The notes beneath the pieces are model-generated. The model worked only from the letters and a program-made list of their open reading frames with translations, was not told the origin of the DNA and searched no databases. A program made the translations under genes and the position numbers. A DNA stretch of 64,000 nt from Treponema sp. (GTDB lineage: Bacteria; Spirochaetota; Spirochaetia; Treponematales; Treponemataceae), in NCBI GenBank assembly GCA_017938365.1, contig JAGBBT010000050.1:1-64000 (forward strand). The letters run 5' to 3'. Positions 1-8,112 of this stretch are shown here, one piece after another (the stretch's first letter is position 1; every line of letters starts with the position of its first letter).

Positions 1-514
1 GATTGATAGTTTCAGCACGTTTTTTACCTTCTTTAAACCATGGAAGAAAAATTCTTATAAATTCATTAAATTCTCCAGATGAAATTATTTCAATATCAAA
101 CATATTTTCATTTAAAGGAATAGATATATTTTTCAAATTAACTTTTATTCTTTTTAAGTAATTAATATCTAATTCTTTAAAATGTTTATCAGTAAAATTA
201 TGATGAATTCCATTTTTAATACACTTAAAATAAAGCTTTTTATATTTGGCATAAACTTTATTCTGCGTATATTTTAAATTTGATCTAACTATCTCTGAAG
301 CTACTTTATATGCAAGTTGTTTATATCTTGAATGCTTAATACAACAATCAGGACAATCTTTAGTAGAAAGAAATACTTTTAAAGGCAACTTTCCAGTCTT
401 AATTAACTCAATATAGTAAGCAACAACATCCTTAAAAAGCTGAAAAAATAAATTTAACTTTTCAAGCTTCTCTTTATTTGAAAATCTTAATGTATGTTTA
501 CTTACTCTAATCAT
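1..514 (-). CDS. TnpB-like protein, N-terminal part (runs off the window)
   Basis: Open frame from the ATG at 512-514 to the window edge, 171 codons with no stop. It begins MIRVSKHTLRF and carries the same landmarks in the same order as the two TnpB proteins further along (start MIRSLKFSL, then KKLYFKC, DKHFKELDINYLKRIK, FNEFIRIFLPW). It is therefore a third, more diverged paralogue. The RuvC nuclease half lies outside the window, so activity cannot be judged. No CGG codon occurs in this part. Confident on family, not on function. Confidence 0.8.
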   Translation of the reverse strand, partial: MIRVSKHTLRFSNKEKLEKLNLFFQLFKDVVAYYIELIKTGKLPLKVFLSTKDCPDCCIKHSRYKQLAYKVASEIVRSNLKYTQNKVYAKYKKLYFKCIKNGIHHNFTDKHFKELDINYLKRIKVNLKNISIPLNENMFDIEIISSGEFNEFIRIFLPWFKEGKKRAETIN

Positions 515-584
515 TTCAGAATATATTTCCTTATTCTAAATCTATTTATAAAAATAAACAACATATACGTTTTATCAAAATTAT

Positions 585-689
585 TTAATTTATCTCTTTA
601 AATATATTCTCCAGTTCAGAAACAATCTTATTAAGTTCTGTATCACTCAATTTTGACAGTTTTTCAATCATCTGTTCTTTTGTCAACAT
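585..689 (-). CDS. Small hypothetical protein, 34 aa
   Basis: MLTKEQMIEKL followed by a charged amphipathic helix, ending ENIFKEIN. The upstream stretch is purine-rich (GAAGAAAGAAAAAGAAG) and an early-type promoter lies about 50 bases upstream at 738-765, so a short transcript starting here is plausible. No family recognised. It is too short to be certain; the promoter is the best support. Confidence 0.4.
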   Translation of the reverse strand: MLTKEQMIEKLSKLSDTELNKIVSELENIFKEIN

Positions 690-737
690 CTTCTTTTTCT
701 TTCTTCTTCTTGAAATATTGTTGTTTATTATATTAAT

Positions 738-765
738 ATAATAGCATGATTAAGTTATTTATTTA
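738..765 (-). promoter_or_regulatory. Early-type promoter
   Basis: TAAATA, 16 bases, TATTAT preceded by TGC (extended -10). Same layout as the other early promoters in this window. It reads toward the 34-aa ORF and overlaps the 3' end of the upstream gene. Confidence 0.5.
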
Positions 766-1096
766 ATGATTTTGTAATTTTTTCATATTTTTGTTTATAA
801 CGAACGTACATGGCTTCAAAATCATTTCTTTGAATTAGTGCTTGTTGAAGTTCTGATTTTAGTTTTTCTATTTCTGATTCTTCATCTTTTTGATATAGAA
901 CTTCATAAATCATTTTTGCAAATTCTCGTTCTAGAAGAGGAATATCTTCAGGAAGTTTTACATCGTCAAAATGTGCTTTTGCTACAAGTTCTAGAACACC
1001 TGTAAATTCACCATTTATTAATTCGGTATCTTCTTCAGTTATATCTTTAGAAAGAAGTTTTATTTTAATTAATTTTGAAATTTCATCAATTGTCAT
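755..1096 (-). CDS. Hypothetical protein with C-terminal coiled coil, 113 aa
   Basis: Not recognised. The N-terminal 60 residues are mixed and acidic. Residues about 68-110 (EESEIEKLKSELQQALIQRN onwards) have heptad-like spacing typical of a coiled coil, suggesting an oligomeric or adaptor protein. It follows the 221-aa gene with a 38-base gap, in the same direction. No recoding site in the frame. Confidence 0.6.
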   Translation of the reverse strand: MTIDEISKLIKIKLLSKDITEEDTELINGEFTGVLELVAKAHFDDVKLPEDIPLLEREFAKMIYEVLYQKDEESEIEKLKSELQQALIQRNDFEAMYVRYKQKYEKITKSLNK

Positions 1097-1134
1097 ATTG
1101 TTAAATCCTTTTTTAAATTTAAAATAAACTTCTT

Positions 1135-1800
1135 TTAAAGTGATCTAATGTTCTTAAATCCAGGAAAGAATTTGGGTTTATAATATATTTCTTTAAAGAA
1201 TTTAACTTGAATTGAATTTAAATTTGCTCCATTAATTAAATTTACAGAAAAAGTTTTATTTGATTTTATTGAAACACTTTTGTCTGGAAAAACATTTTTA
1301 CCAATAGGGATAATATTAAAATTTAATGTAATATTTTTAACATATTTTGAATTACTAAATAGGCCAGAACAGTCTGAAACAGAATCAGGTATGTCTAAAG
1401 AAACATCATCTGCTAATCCTGATTTATGAAACATATATGAAATATCTTTAACATTTTTCGGCAAAATATCATGTGAAAAATGTACTTTTGAAAAATTACA
1501 AAACATGCTAGAACAATCAGTAAGATTATCATCTAATTTATCAATAAAACACGATCGTACTCCATATGATTTATTAAATACAATCTTTTTGTATGTTCCT
1601 TTAATTTCAAGAGTATGATTAAATGGCCCATGAAAATCGATATAAAATGTTAATTTGCAATTTCTAAATATTACACCAGTTGCTTTAGCAAGATTATTAT
1701 CAGCTATACACTGAATATCACACTTATATGGGTTATCATAATAAACAGATACACTTACATTCGCGTTATTAATAACATCAAACATAAATTTTGAATACAT
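1135..1800 (-). CDS. DUF285/BspA-type repeat protein, 221 aa
   Basis: Contains spaced repeats of the DUF285 kind: DCSSMFCNF (about residues 94-102), DISYMFHKSG (119-128) and DCSGLFSNS (143-151). This family is known from surface proteins of AT-rich bacteria and occasional phages and is thought to mediate protein contacts. No signal peptide. It lies one base after the stop-to-start gap of the small membrane protein at 1802-2023, so the two are probably co-transcribed from the promoter at 2052-2079. Confidence 0.65.
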   Translation of the reverse strand: MYSKFMFDVINNANVSVSVYYDNPYKCDIQCIADNNLAKATGVIFRNCKLTFYIDFHGPFNHTLEIKGTYKKIVFNKSYGVRSCFIDKLDDNLTDCSSMFCNFSKVHFSHDILPKNVKDISYMFHKSGLADDVSLDIPDSVSDCSGLFSNSKYVKNITLNFNIIPIGKNVFPDKSVSIKSNKTFSVNLINGANLNSIQVKFFKEIYYKPKFFPGFKNIRSL

Positions 1801-1801
1801 T

Positions 1802-2023
1802 TTAACGCTTTCTCAACATTTTTTGACAATGTTCATTCAATTTAATGCGCTGAATAACATTCTTCTCAGGAGATTTATAACCACTTGCAGTCATCTTTGC
1901 ATCTTCCAACGGATCATACCCGATTGTTCCACTATCTTCTTCATCAGGCTCAATCGTAAGAAGACAATAAACCGTGTACAAAAAGAAACCCAAATACAAC
2001 CAAAATCTCAGATCTGCACTCAT
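1802..2023 (-). CDS. Small membrane protein, 73 aa
   Basis: A hydrophobic helix at about residues 6-23 (FWLYLGFFLYTVYCLL) follows a short N-terminus; an acidic then basic cytoplasmic tail follows. A strong ribosome site (GAGGTGATAGT) precedes the ATG. First gene behind the early promoter at 2052-2079. Function unknown; such small phage membrane proteins are often early host-takeover factors, which is only an inference here. Confidence 0.65.
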   Translation of the reverse strand: MSADLRFWLYLGFFLYTVYCLLTIEPDEEDSGTIGYDPLEDAKMTASGYKSPEKNVIQRIKLNEHCQKMLRKR

Positions 2024-2051
2024 ACTATCACCTCTTTTATTTTTTATTTTT

Positions 2052-2079
2052 AAAATAGATGATATATCACAAAAGTTAA
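2052..2079 (-). promoter_or_regulatory. Early-type promoter
   Basis: TTAACT, 16 bases, TATTTT. Upstream of the small membrane protein gene ending at 1802. Confidence 0.6.
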
Positions 2080-2092
2080 CTGATATAAAAAT

Positions 2093-2124
2093 AAAAAAAG
2101 CTTAATGTTATTAAGCTTTTTTAA
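2093..2124 (-). terminator. Hairpin terminator overlapping the stop of the zinc-ribbon gene
   Basis: AAGCTTAAT/ATTAAGCTT stem with a three-base loop, flanked by A7 and T6, so it could end transcripts in either direction. The TAA of the gene at 2111 lies inside the stem. Confidence 0.7.
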
Positions 2125-2305
2125 ATTTAGAATAAATTTTTCTTTCTTGTTTTTTAGTAAGGCCGTTTGTACAATCTACTATACGGGTTTTGATAAATTT
2201 TTCATTACATTGTAAACATTTATCTTCAGCATCGTCATCATATACGTCAAACGTAAAAATATGATTATTTTTACATTTTTTAAGATAATAACCTTCAAAT
2301 GACAT
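2111..2305 (-). CDS. Zinc-ribbon-like small protein, 64 aa
   Basis: Start chosen at the ATG of MSFEGYYLKK because a strong site (GGAAGGGGAAAATA) precedes it; an upstream in-frame ATG at 2362 lies inside the previous gene. Two cysteine groups, C11 and CLQC (about 34-37), with H15 nearby, suggest one structural zinc. It overlaps the 3' end of the upstream gene by 11 bases, so translation is probably coupled. Function unknown. Confidence 0.65.
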   Translation of the reverse strand: MSFEGYYLKKCKNNHIFTFDVYDDDAEDKCLQCNEKFIKTRIVDCTNGLTKKQERKIYSKFKKA

Positions 2306-2916
2306 TATTTTCCCCTTCCTGCTGTTTATTTTCACAGTATTTAAGTAATGATATAATAGCATCTTCTTCAGTAAAGATATTATTATGCAGTGTTTTGTCT
2401 AATCCTTTAATAATTGCTTTCATATCATCAACAAATTCAGATATTAAATATGTATTAACAGTTGCTTTATCAAAGTTTTCTTCTAAATCAGTTAATATAG
2501 AAGATAATGGATAGCTGGACAATAATTCTATTATTTCTAATGCTTTAGCTTTATTTGTTTTTGTTTTATCTGATAATATTTTTTGAACACGTAATTTACA
2601 TACAACCAATTCTGTACTTTCTAAAAGTTCGGTATTTTCCATAAAATCTTTAGAAGGAAAAACTTGTTGAAGATATGTTGTACGTCCTTTTTTAACACAT
2701 GTCTTAAAAAATGTATCTTCATATGTTCTTTTAAAAGGATCATATTTTTGCCAATATTCAAAGTTATTAATGATGTTATCTTTTGAATAAAAGATTCCGT
2801 CCATCTTCTATTACATAAGATCGACATGAAAAATTTGGATTATCTAAAACGGCAGGATTTGTATCAATACATCTAACTAGAATAACCTGTGTTTCATTCT
2901 TTGAATTACTGGACAT
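2295..2916 (-). CDS. Hypothetical protein, 206 aa, needing a +1 skip at a CGG codon
   Basis: A 46-codon ORF (MSSNSKNETQVILVRC) has a good ribosome site and ends soon after an in-frame CGG at 2797-2799. Skipping the C gives ...SYVIEDG-G-IFYSKDNI... and runs on for 166 codons. Without the skip the second ORF would have to start at an ATG inside the first with no ribosome site. The product resembles no family I recognise; the context GGA-C-GGA is the same as in uvsX. Residue at the site inferred to be glycine. Confidence 0.65.
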
Positions 2917-2949
2917 AAAATGATCCTTTTTTATTTTTTAAAATAAACT

Positions 2950-3429
2950 TTATTCAGTAGTTACAGTTTGATTTGCACCATCAATTTTCATTTTTGACGA
3001 TTTTTCTTTATCAAATTCTTCTTTTGTAACTTCTAAAAGTTTCTTATCTTTAATCAAATAATATTTTGTATTTTTACCAGCATTTTTCATTTCTGCTAAA
3101 ACTTTTGCTGCAAAATCTGGATTAGCTTTTGCTAAATCGACTGTATATCCATTTATTTGAATACCGGTAGAATACTTAATGCTGTTTACTCTGCCAGCTT
3201 TATAACCAGTTTTCTGTGCATCTGCATCTTTAGAAAGCTCGGCTTCAATTGATGTATTTTCTCTAGAACCGCCGCTAAGTAACTCTCCATTAAATCGCTG
3301 AATACCAATTTGTTGAGTATTTGAATTATATCCAACATTCCATACATCTGCATTTTGATAGACAAATCCATTATGTCCACATCCTACTAAAAACAATAAA
3401 CACATACTACATAATATAAAATATTTCAT
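2950..3429 (-). CDS. Predicted lipoprotein, 159 aa
   Basis: The N-terminus MKYFILCSMCLLFLVGC is a classical lipoprotein signal with the lipobox LVGC (cysteine 17). The rest is soluble and hydrophilic. Phage lipoproteins often act in superinfection exclusion by sitting in the host envelope, but nothing here proves that. A late-type promoter (CCATAAATATTT) overlaps the end of the next gene upstream of it. Confident that it is a secreted lipoprotein, not of its role. Confidence 0.7.
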   Translation of the reverse strand: MKYFILCSMCLLFLVGCGHNGFVYQNADVWNVGYNSNTQQIGIQRFNGELLSGGSRENTSIEAELSKDADAQKTGYKAGRVNSIKYSTGIQINGYTVDLAKANPDFAAKVLAEMKNAGKNTKYYLIKDKKLLEVTKEEFDKEKSSKMKIDGANQTVTTE

Positions 3430-3457
3430 AATAGTATTCCCTCATTTTAAAAAATAT

Positions 3458-4951
3458 TTATGGAAGTCCAGGCATAAAATACATTTTTCCACAATGTATT
3501 CTTATTATTTTTGCGCCATATAGAACATCAATATCTGTAATTTTTATTTCAAAATCATCTTTAACGTGTCCTAACTTATTAGGATCAGATGAAATTGAAA
3601 ATGGTGTTTTTGCTATGCAAACATAAAAATCATTAATATTAATTGTTTTAATTTGTGATTTTAAATATTCATCTTGAAATTCAATTTCATGAATTCCATA
3701 AACCTTATGAATAATTGATTCGACTTTTTCAAGTGTTGTCATATCCATATCATAAGCAAAATTAAGTGTATAATCTTTATTTGATTGTTCTATCACTGCT
3801 TTTGCTAATTTCTTTGCACCAATTGGCCCATCTTCCCATGATGAACAAATTTCAGAGCTAATATTATAAAGTGTAAATACATCTTTAATTTTATATAAAT
3901 CTTTTAAAGTATCGTTTGCAAATTTATTAATTGCAACAACTACTGGAACACCATATACTTTCTGCAACATTTTACAATAATTTACAGTTAATTGAAGTCC
4001 ATTTGCATATCCATGATGTTCAATTGCGCGTTTTGTTACAACAATAACAACAGCTGATGGTTTAAAGTTTCCAACTCTACATTTAATATCTAAGAATTTT
4101 TCTGCTCCTAAATCAACACCAAATCCAGCTTCAGTAATAACATAATCAGATACTGATAATGCTGTATTAGTTGCAATAATTGAGCTACATCCATGAGCGA
4201 TATTTGCAAATGGACCACCATGAATAAATGAAGGGGTTCCAGCTAGCGTTTGAACGAGATTCGGTTTAACAACTTGTGCTAAAATATGTTTAAGATTAGC
4301 AATAAGCTCAATACCTAAATCTCTTATAAAAAGTTTGTTATTATTAACATCATATCCAATTAAAATATTTTCAATTCTATTATAAAAATCATTTTCATCT
4401 GTAGCTAAACATAAACACACCATTATTTCATGCGCAGCTGTTATAACATAACTGCTATGAGAATCTACTTTATTAGAAGTTGTAATATCTCTTAAACTTC
4501 TATCATTTACATCTAAACAACGAGTAAAAACAACTTTAGAAATATTTAACGTATTGTTTCTATATATATGATTATCAATATATGCTGCAATATAATTAAC
4601 TGCATACGTAAGAGCATGAATATCACCAGTAAAATGAAGATTAATTTCTTCAGAAGGAATTAACTGAGTTTTACCACTGCCAGTAGCTCCACCTTTTCTA
4701 CCAAAAACTGGCCCCATTGAAGGTTCACGCAATGCTAACATTGTTTTATATTTTTTATTTAAAGCATCTGCTAATCCAATTGCAACAGTGGTTTTTCCTT
4801 CTCCATACGGTGTTGGATTAATTGCAGAAACAAGAACAAGTTTCCCATATTTACTTTCATTATTTTTTGGTTCTACCTTAGCAAAATCTTCACCATATAA
4901 ACGAAAATCTTTTAATTTTAATGACTTAACAAGTTTTTTAATGTTCATCAT
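3458..4951 (-). CDS. fhs: Formate-tetrahydrofolate ligase
   Basis: ATP + formate + tetrahydrofolate to 10-formyl-tetrahydrofolate, entry of formate into the one-carbon pool. Family signatures are intact: TPYGEGKTT P-loop (about residues 47-55), REPSMGPVFGRKGGA (about 75-89) and EEINLHFTGD (about 101-110). At 497 residues it is shorter than the usual ~555, with losses spread over the chain rather than a truncated end. The ATG follows GGAGAAAAATTAA. Codon use matches the phage and the frame has no CGG. I know of no common phage example; it may feed pyrimidine hypermodification or nucleotide synthesis, which is inference. Confidence 0.93.
   Translation of the reverse strand: MMNIKKLVKSLKLKDFRLYGEDFAKVEPKNNESKYGKLVLVSAINPTPYGEGKTTVAIGLADALNKKYKTMLALREPSMGPVFGRKGGATGSGKTQLIPSEEINLHFTGDIHALTYAVNYIAAYIDNHIYRNNTLNISKVVFTRCLDVNDRSLRDITTSNKVDSHSSYVITAAHEIMVCLCLATDENDFYNRIENILIGYDVNNNKLFIRDLGIELIANLKHILAQVVKPNLVQTLAGTPSFIHGGPFANIAHGCSSIIATNTALSVSDYVITEAGFGVDLGAEKFLDIKCRVGNFKPSAVVIVVTKRAIEHHGYANGLQLTVNYCKMLQKVYGVPVVVAINKFANDTLKDLYKIKDVFTLYNISSEICSSWEDGPIGAKKLAKAVIEQSNKDYTLNFAYDMDMTTLEKVESIIHKVYGIHEIEFQDEYLKSQIKTININDFYVCIAKTPFSISSDPNKLGHVKDDFEIKITDIDVLYGAKIIRIHCGKMYFMPGLP
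3459..3470 (-). promoter_or_regulatory. Possible late promoter
   Basis: CATAAATATTT, a one-off match to the T4-type TATAAATA late motif, about 30 bases before the lipoprotein start. Confidence 0.3.
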
Positions 4952-5239
4952 TTAATTTTTCTCCATTTAATCTCTTATAATCCTAAACAAAAAGCTGCAA
5001 CATGTCTCATAACTATATTAGAAAATATAAATCTATCTCTATTAAAAACTGGATCAATTATGTTTAATCTACTCAAAATTGACAATAATGATAAAGTTCA
5101 TGCTGAAATTTTAATATTAAAAGCAAATTGACAGGCTAATTGTAAAATTTAATTAACCTGTCAATTAATTATATGTAAAGCTCTTAATTACTAAGTTAAG
5201 GTAAAATTATAACCGTTCGTATAGAGCAATTAAATTTAA
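4952..5239. other. Intergenic stretch without a convincing gene
   Basis: Holds only a 23-codon plus-strand ORF (about 5059-5130) and a 9-bp inverted repeat ATTGACAGG/CCTGTCAAT at 5127-5165. No promoter matching the two families in this window was seen. Confidence 0.5.
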
Positions 5240-5320
5240 TGGTACGAGCGATGGGGCTTGAACCCACATGCACCATTACTCTACAATGCACTGCTTATAA
5301 GGCAGCTGAGATACGCTCGT
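5240..5320 (-). tRNA. Aberrant tRNA-like gene, anticodon loop CTTATAA (UAU, isoleucine?)
   Basis: Acceptor ACGAGCG/CGCTCGT, discriminator A and encoded CCA; T arm GTGGG-TTCAAGC-CCCAT is normal. The only hairpin fit for an anticodon arm is GCTGC-CTTATAA-GCAGT, which starts just 7 bases after the acceptor, leaving no room for a D arm, while 22 bases follow it before the T arm. It could be an unusual tRNA, or one rearranged by insertion and deletion. Confidence 0.45.
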
Positions 5321-5410
5321 ATAATTTTTTATATTTGTAAAATAACATTATTTAAAGAAAAGTTAAATGAATAAAGTAAAAAATATTTTTAATGATGATT
5401 ATGTAAATGA

Positions 5411-5459
5411 AAAAAAAAATAATTTGCAATTCAGGATATAAGAATTGCAAATTATTTTT
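5411..5459 (-). terminator. Terminator of the tail-surface gene
   Basis: 18-bp perfect stem (AAAAATAATTTGCAATTC and its complement) with a nine-base loop; on the minus strand it is followed by a long T run. Confidence 0.85.
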
Positions 5460-5513
5460 AAACTTATTTCAAACTTTTAATTTAACTTGAATATCCAATA
5501 AAGATATTTTAAA

Positions 5514-6401
5514 TTAATGAAGAACTATAATTGGAGCGATACCACCATTTCCATCGCATGGACCTTCCGGACGGTCTTCATAACCATCACTAGAAATTAG
5601 TCTTGTGCTATAATAAAAAGAACCGAGCGAAGGACTTCTCATCCAATACCAGCTATTTGCACCAGTTTTCTTTCTTGAATTATCATCCGTATATCTTAAA
5701 GATAAATAACTACCTTCAGAAATTCCACTATTATTTTCTCCAAACATTTCAGTGTAAGAAGGTAAGAAAACTTTATCAACAGTCTCTTCTGAGCCTCTTC
5801 CATCTAACTCAGACTTAGCAGTTATATTAGTAATGTCAGTAAAATGTTGAAGAACGTCTGCACTGAATCCAGCTAAAAATCCTGGTTCATCTGCATATGC
5901 ACCATCTGTATTTCCATCTTTAAGGTTACTTGCAATTGGAGCTGCATCGTATTCATATTGTGCAGTAAACCATGAACCACCAGCTCCTGAGCTATTTAAC
6001 CACTGACGAATGTTAGAAACACTCCAAGAATTGTTTCCAACAGCTCTTCTTAAATACTCCTCATAATAATTATCATACGTCGGACTATTTGGTTCTCTAG
6101 CATCAAAAGCTGCATAACGAATTATATTTTTAGTCATTAATGTAATTGTTGTTGGATGTTCATCAGAAGTATGATGATTGACTCCGACTACTTCAAATTC
6201 AATACAACCATTGTTTAATAAAAATTTTCCTGATTCATCATTATACGGAATTAAAACTGTGGTACCTATATCTGAATTAGTAAACTTAGAAACTTGCTTT
6301 GTTAAAATTCCAAGCTCAACTAAATCTGACACCGAAGGAGTTGAAGGTTGATCAGGAGTTATTGTACCTTGTCTTCTAAAACTTACTATAAATTTGCCCA
6401 T
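5514..6401 (-). CDS. DUF6273-type tail surface protein, 295 aa
   Basis: The C-terminal two thirds fit the DUF6273 family: NIIRYAAFDARE, SNIRQWLNS (about 130-138), and a terminal SWYWMRSPS...GIAPIIVL. Such domains cap phage and prophage tail or adhesin proteins and have a lectin-like look, so host-surface binding is likely. The first 70 residues are unrelated and probably attach it to the virion. Followed by a strong terminator; preceded by an AAATAAATATT stretch that may be a late promoter. Ends with H rather than the usual polar tail. Confidence 0.7.
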   Translation of the reverse strand: MGKFIVSFRRQGTITPDQPSTPSVSDLVELGILTKQVSKFTNSDIGTTVLIPYNDESGKFLLNNGCIEFEVVGVNHHTSDEHPTTITLMTKNIIRYAAFDAREPNSPTYDNYYEEYLRRAVGNNSWSVSNIRQWLNSSGAGGSWFTAQYEYDAAPIASNLKDGNTDGAYADEPGFLAGFSADVLQHFTDITNITAKSELDGRGSEETVDKVFLPSYTEMFGENNSGISEGSYLSLRYTDDNSRKKTGANSWYWMRSPSLGSFYYSTRLISSDGYEDRPEGPCDGNGGIAPIIVLH

Positions 6402-6500
6402 AAAAATCTCCGTTAAAATAGATATAAAATATTTATTTCTTTAAAAATCATAATTTATTGATGAAAATATTTTGTTTCTTTCATAAATGAATAAATTTTT

Positions 6501-6532
6501 AAAAAAATAGAGAGTCTGTAAAGACTCTCTAT
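6501..6532 (-). terminator. Terminator after uvsX
   Basis: ATAGAGAGTCT/AGACTCTCTAT stem with a four-base loop followed by T7 on the minus strand. Confidence 0.85.
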
Positions 6533-6542
6533 CAAAAGGATT

Positions 6543-7696
6543 TTAATTCTGATCTACTTCGATATCAGAAATTTCATTTTCAACTGCTTTTTCTGCAGCT
6601 TCATCAATAGAATCTTGATTCTTAATAGCATCTTTAGCAGCTTTAGAATATTTCAAATCTTCTTGAGATTTTTCATCAAATTCTTTAATAAAAGTATCCC
6701 AAATTTCTTTGTTAGATTCAAGCTGTGCACGTCTCCATTTCTTTTCTGGATCATTGCAAGATGGAACGCAGAAATAACCTTGTGAAGGACATGTAATAAA
6801 TCCATATCTTACTGCTTCATCAAATAAGCCATCGTATGGATTCGTAAATCCTTTCTTAAAATCAAGATAAATGCGTGTTTCTAATGATGGTCTGCAAACA
6901 CGATTTTTAACAGTAAAGAAATTAAGATTTGTTCCTGAATAAAATGCATCTTTATCTTTAGCGTCATCTTTTTCTAAAACACGTGTGCATTGAATATTAA
7001 CAGTTCCCATATACTGAAGTCCTAATCCACCACCTTGATTTTGAATTTTAGAAGCAAACATTGCTCCAGGATTCTGATAGATATGATTTAGTACGATCAT
7101 TGATGTATCAGTTTTTAAGGCTGGTATTGTTATGGCTTTCATCATGTTATTAATCAATTTAGAACGTCCGTCCCATCTCTGATGCTACTTTATCATTGTT
7201 GGCATCTCTAAGCAGTTTTTCAGGAACAAGTGCACCTAGAGAGTCAAGAATGCATAGAAATTTAACATCAGGATCTTCTTTCTTAAATTCTTCAATCTGA
7301 GAATATGTTTTGAGAATTTGAAGTTGTGCGTCTTCAACAGAACTTACAAGAATCTGGAAAACCTTATCAGTGTCACATCCACAATTTTCAAAGAATTCTT
7401 TTAAGCCGCCACCTTCGGAGTCAAAGTAAAAAATTGCATCATAATCACATTCATTAAGAGCATTTGCAGCAATTGTAGCAGCAATTTTCGATTTACCAGT
7501 GCTAGATTCTCCGTCCCAGAATAATAACTCGTCCAGATGGAATTCCTTTATAAATTGATCCTGAAATAATTCTATTTAATGCATATGACCCAGTTGAAAT
7601 CCAGTTATTAATGTCACCATATTTTGATTCTGTAAATGATACTGCGCCTGTTTCTTCTGATAATTTCTTTAAAAAATTCTTCAAATTCTTAGCCAT
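6543..7696 (-). CDS. uvsX: UvsX-like RecA-family recombinase, two CGG +1 sites
   Basis: Strand-exchange ATPase of T4-type recombination-dependent replication. N-terminal part 7514-7696 ends in RVIILG, then an in-frame CGG (7511-7513); skipping its C gives G-ESSTGKS, the Walker A loop. The middle part (DSEGGGLKEF, LDSLGALVPEK) runs to a second CGG (7168-7170); skipping gives MG-G-RSKLINNMMK and the C-terminal half with SMIVLNHIYQ. In the literal frame the protein stops in the P-loop. About 383 residues, usual for UvsX. Replication would presumably depend on the recoding. Confidence 0.9.
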
Positions 7697-7768
7697 AAAC
7701 TATAATTCTCCTTAAAACTTTTCTTTAAAACTTGTTTTTATATAAATTAAAATAAACCTTAAAATATT

Positions 7769-8035
7769 TTAGGTTAGTTCAATTTTTATCATTTTTTCAA
7801 TTAATTGCTTAATTATTCCTATAGTAATTTTGTGCTCATCTAAAATTATTTCATAGTTGTTATCTTCTGCTTTTATAATGTTAGTTGGTCTATTCAATTT
7901 TAAAATGAATAAGCAACTAGAAGTTTTCTTATTAAAAAGCATACTTAATAATTCATTATCAAATGTTATTAACTTTCCTGAATCAATTTTTTGTATCAAT
8001 TTATAAATGTTATTAGCTAATTGATCTGCCGTCAT
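7769..8035 (-). CDS. Hypothetical protein, 88 aa
   Basis: Starts MTADQLANNIYKLIQKI; the C-terminal half is a beta-rich stretch (YEIILDEHKITIGIIKQLI). Lies between uvsX and the DNA polymerase gene, same direction, probably co-transcribed with them. No recognised family. It may be a replication accessory by position only. Confidence 0.55.
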   Translation of the reverse strand: MTADQLANNIYKLIQKIDSGKLITFDNELLSMLFNKKTSSCLFILKLNRPTNIIKAEDNNYEIILDEHKITIGIIKQLIEKMIKIELT

Positions 8036-8112
8036 AACATATACTCCATAGCTTTTAGAGTTTATTTAAATTATTTTCTAAATGAGTTTGAGAAAATACT
8101 TATAAAATAATG

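Noticed and set aside
5514-6401. Variable protein of a diversity-generating retroelement
   Set aside because: The domain type would fit, but no reverse transcriptase or template repeat was seen in the window.
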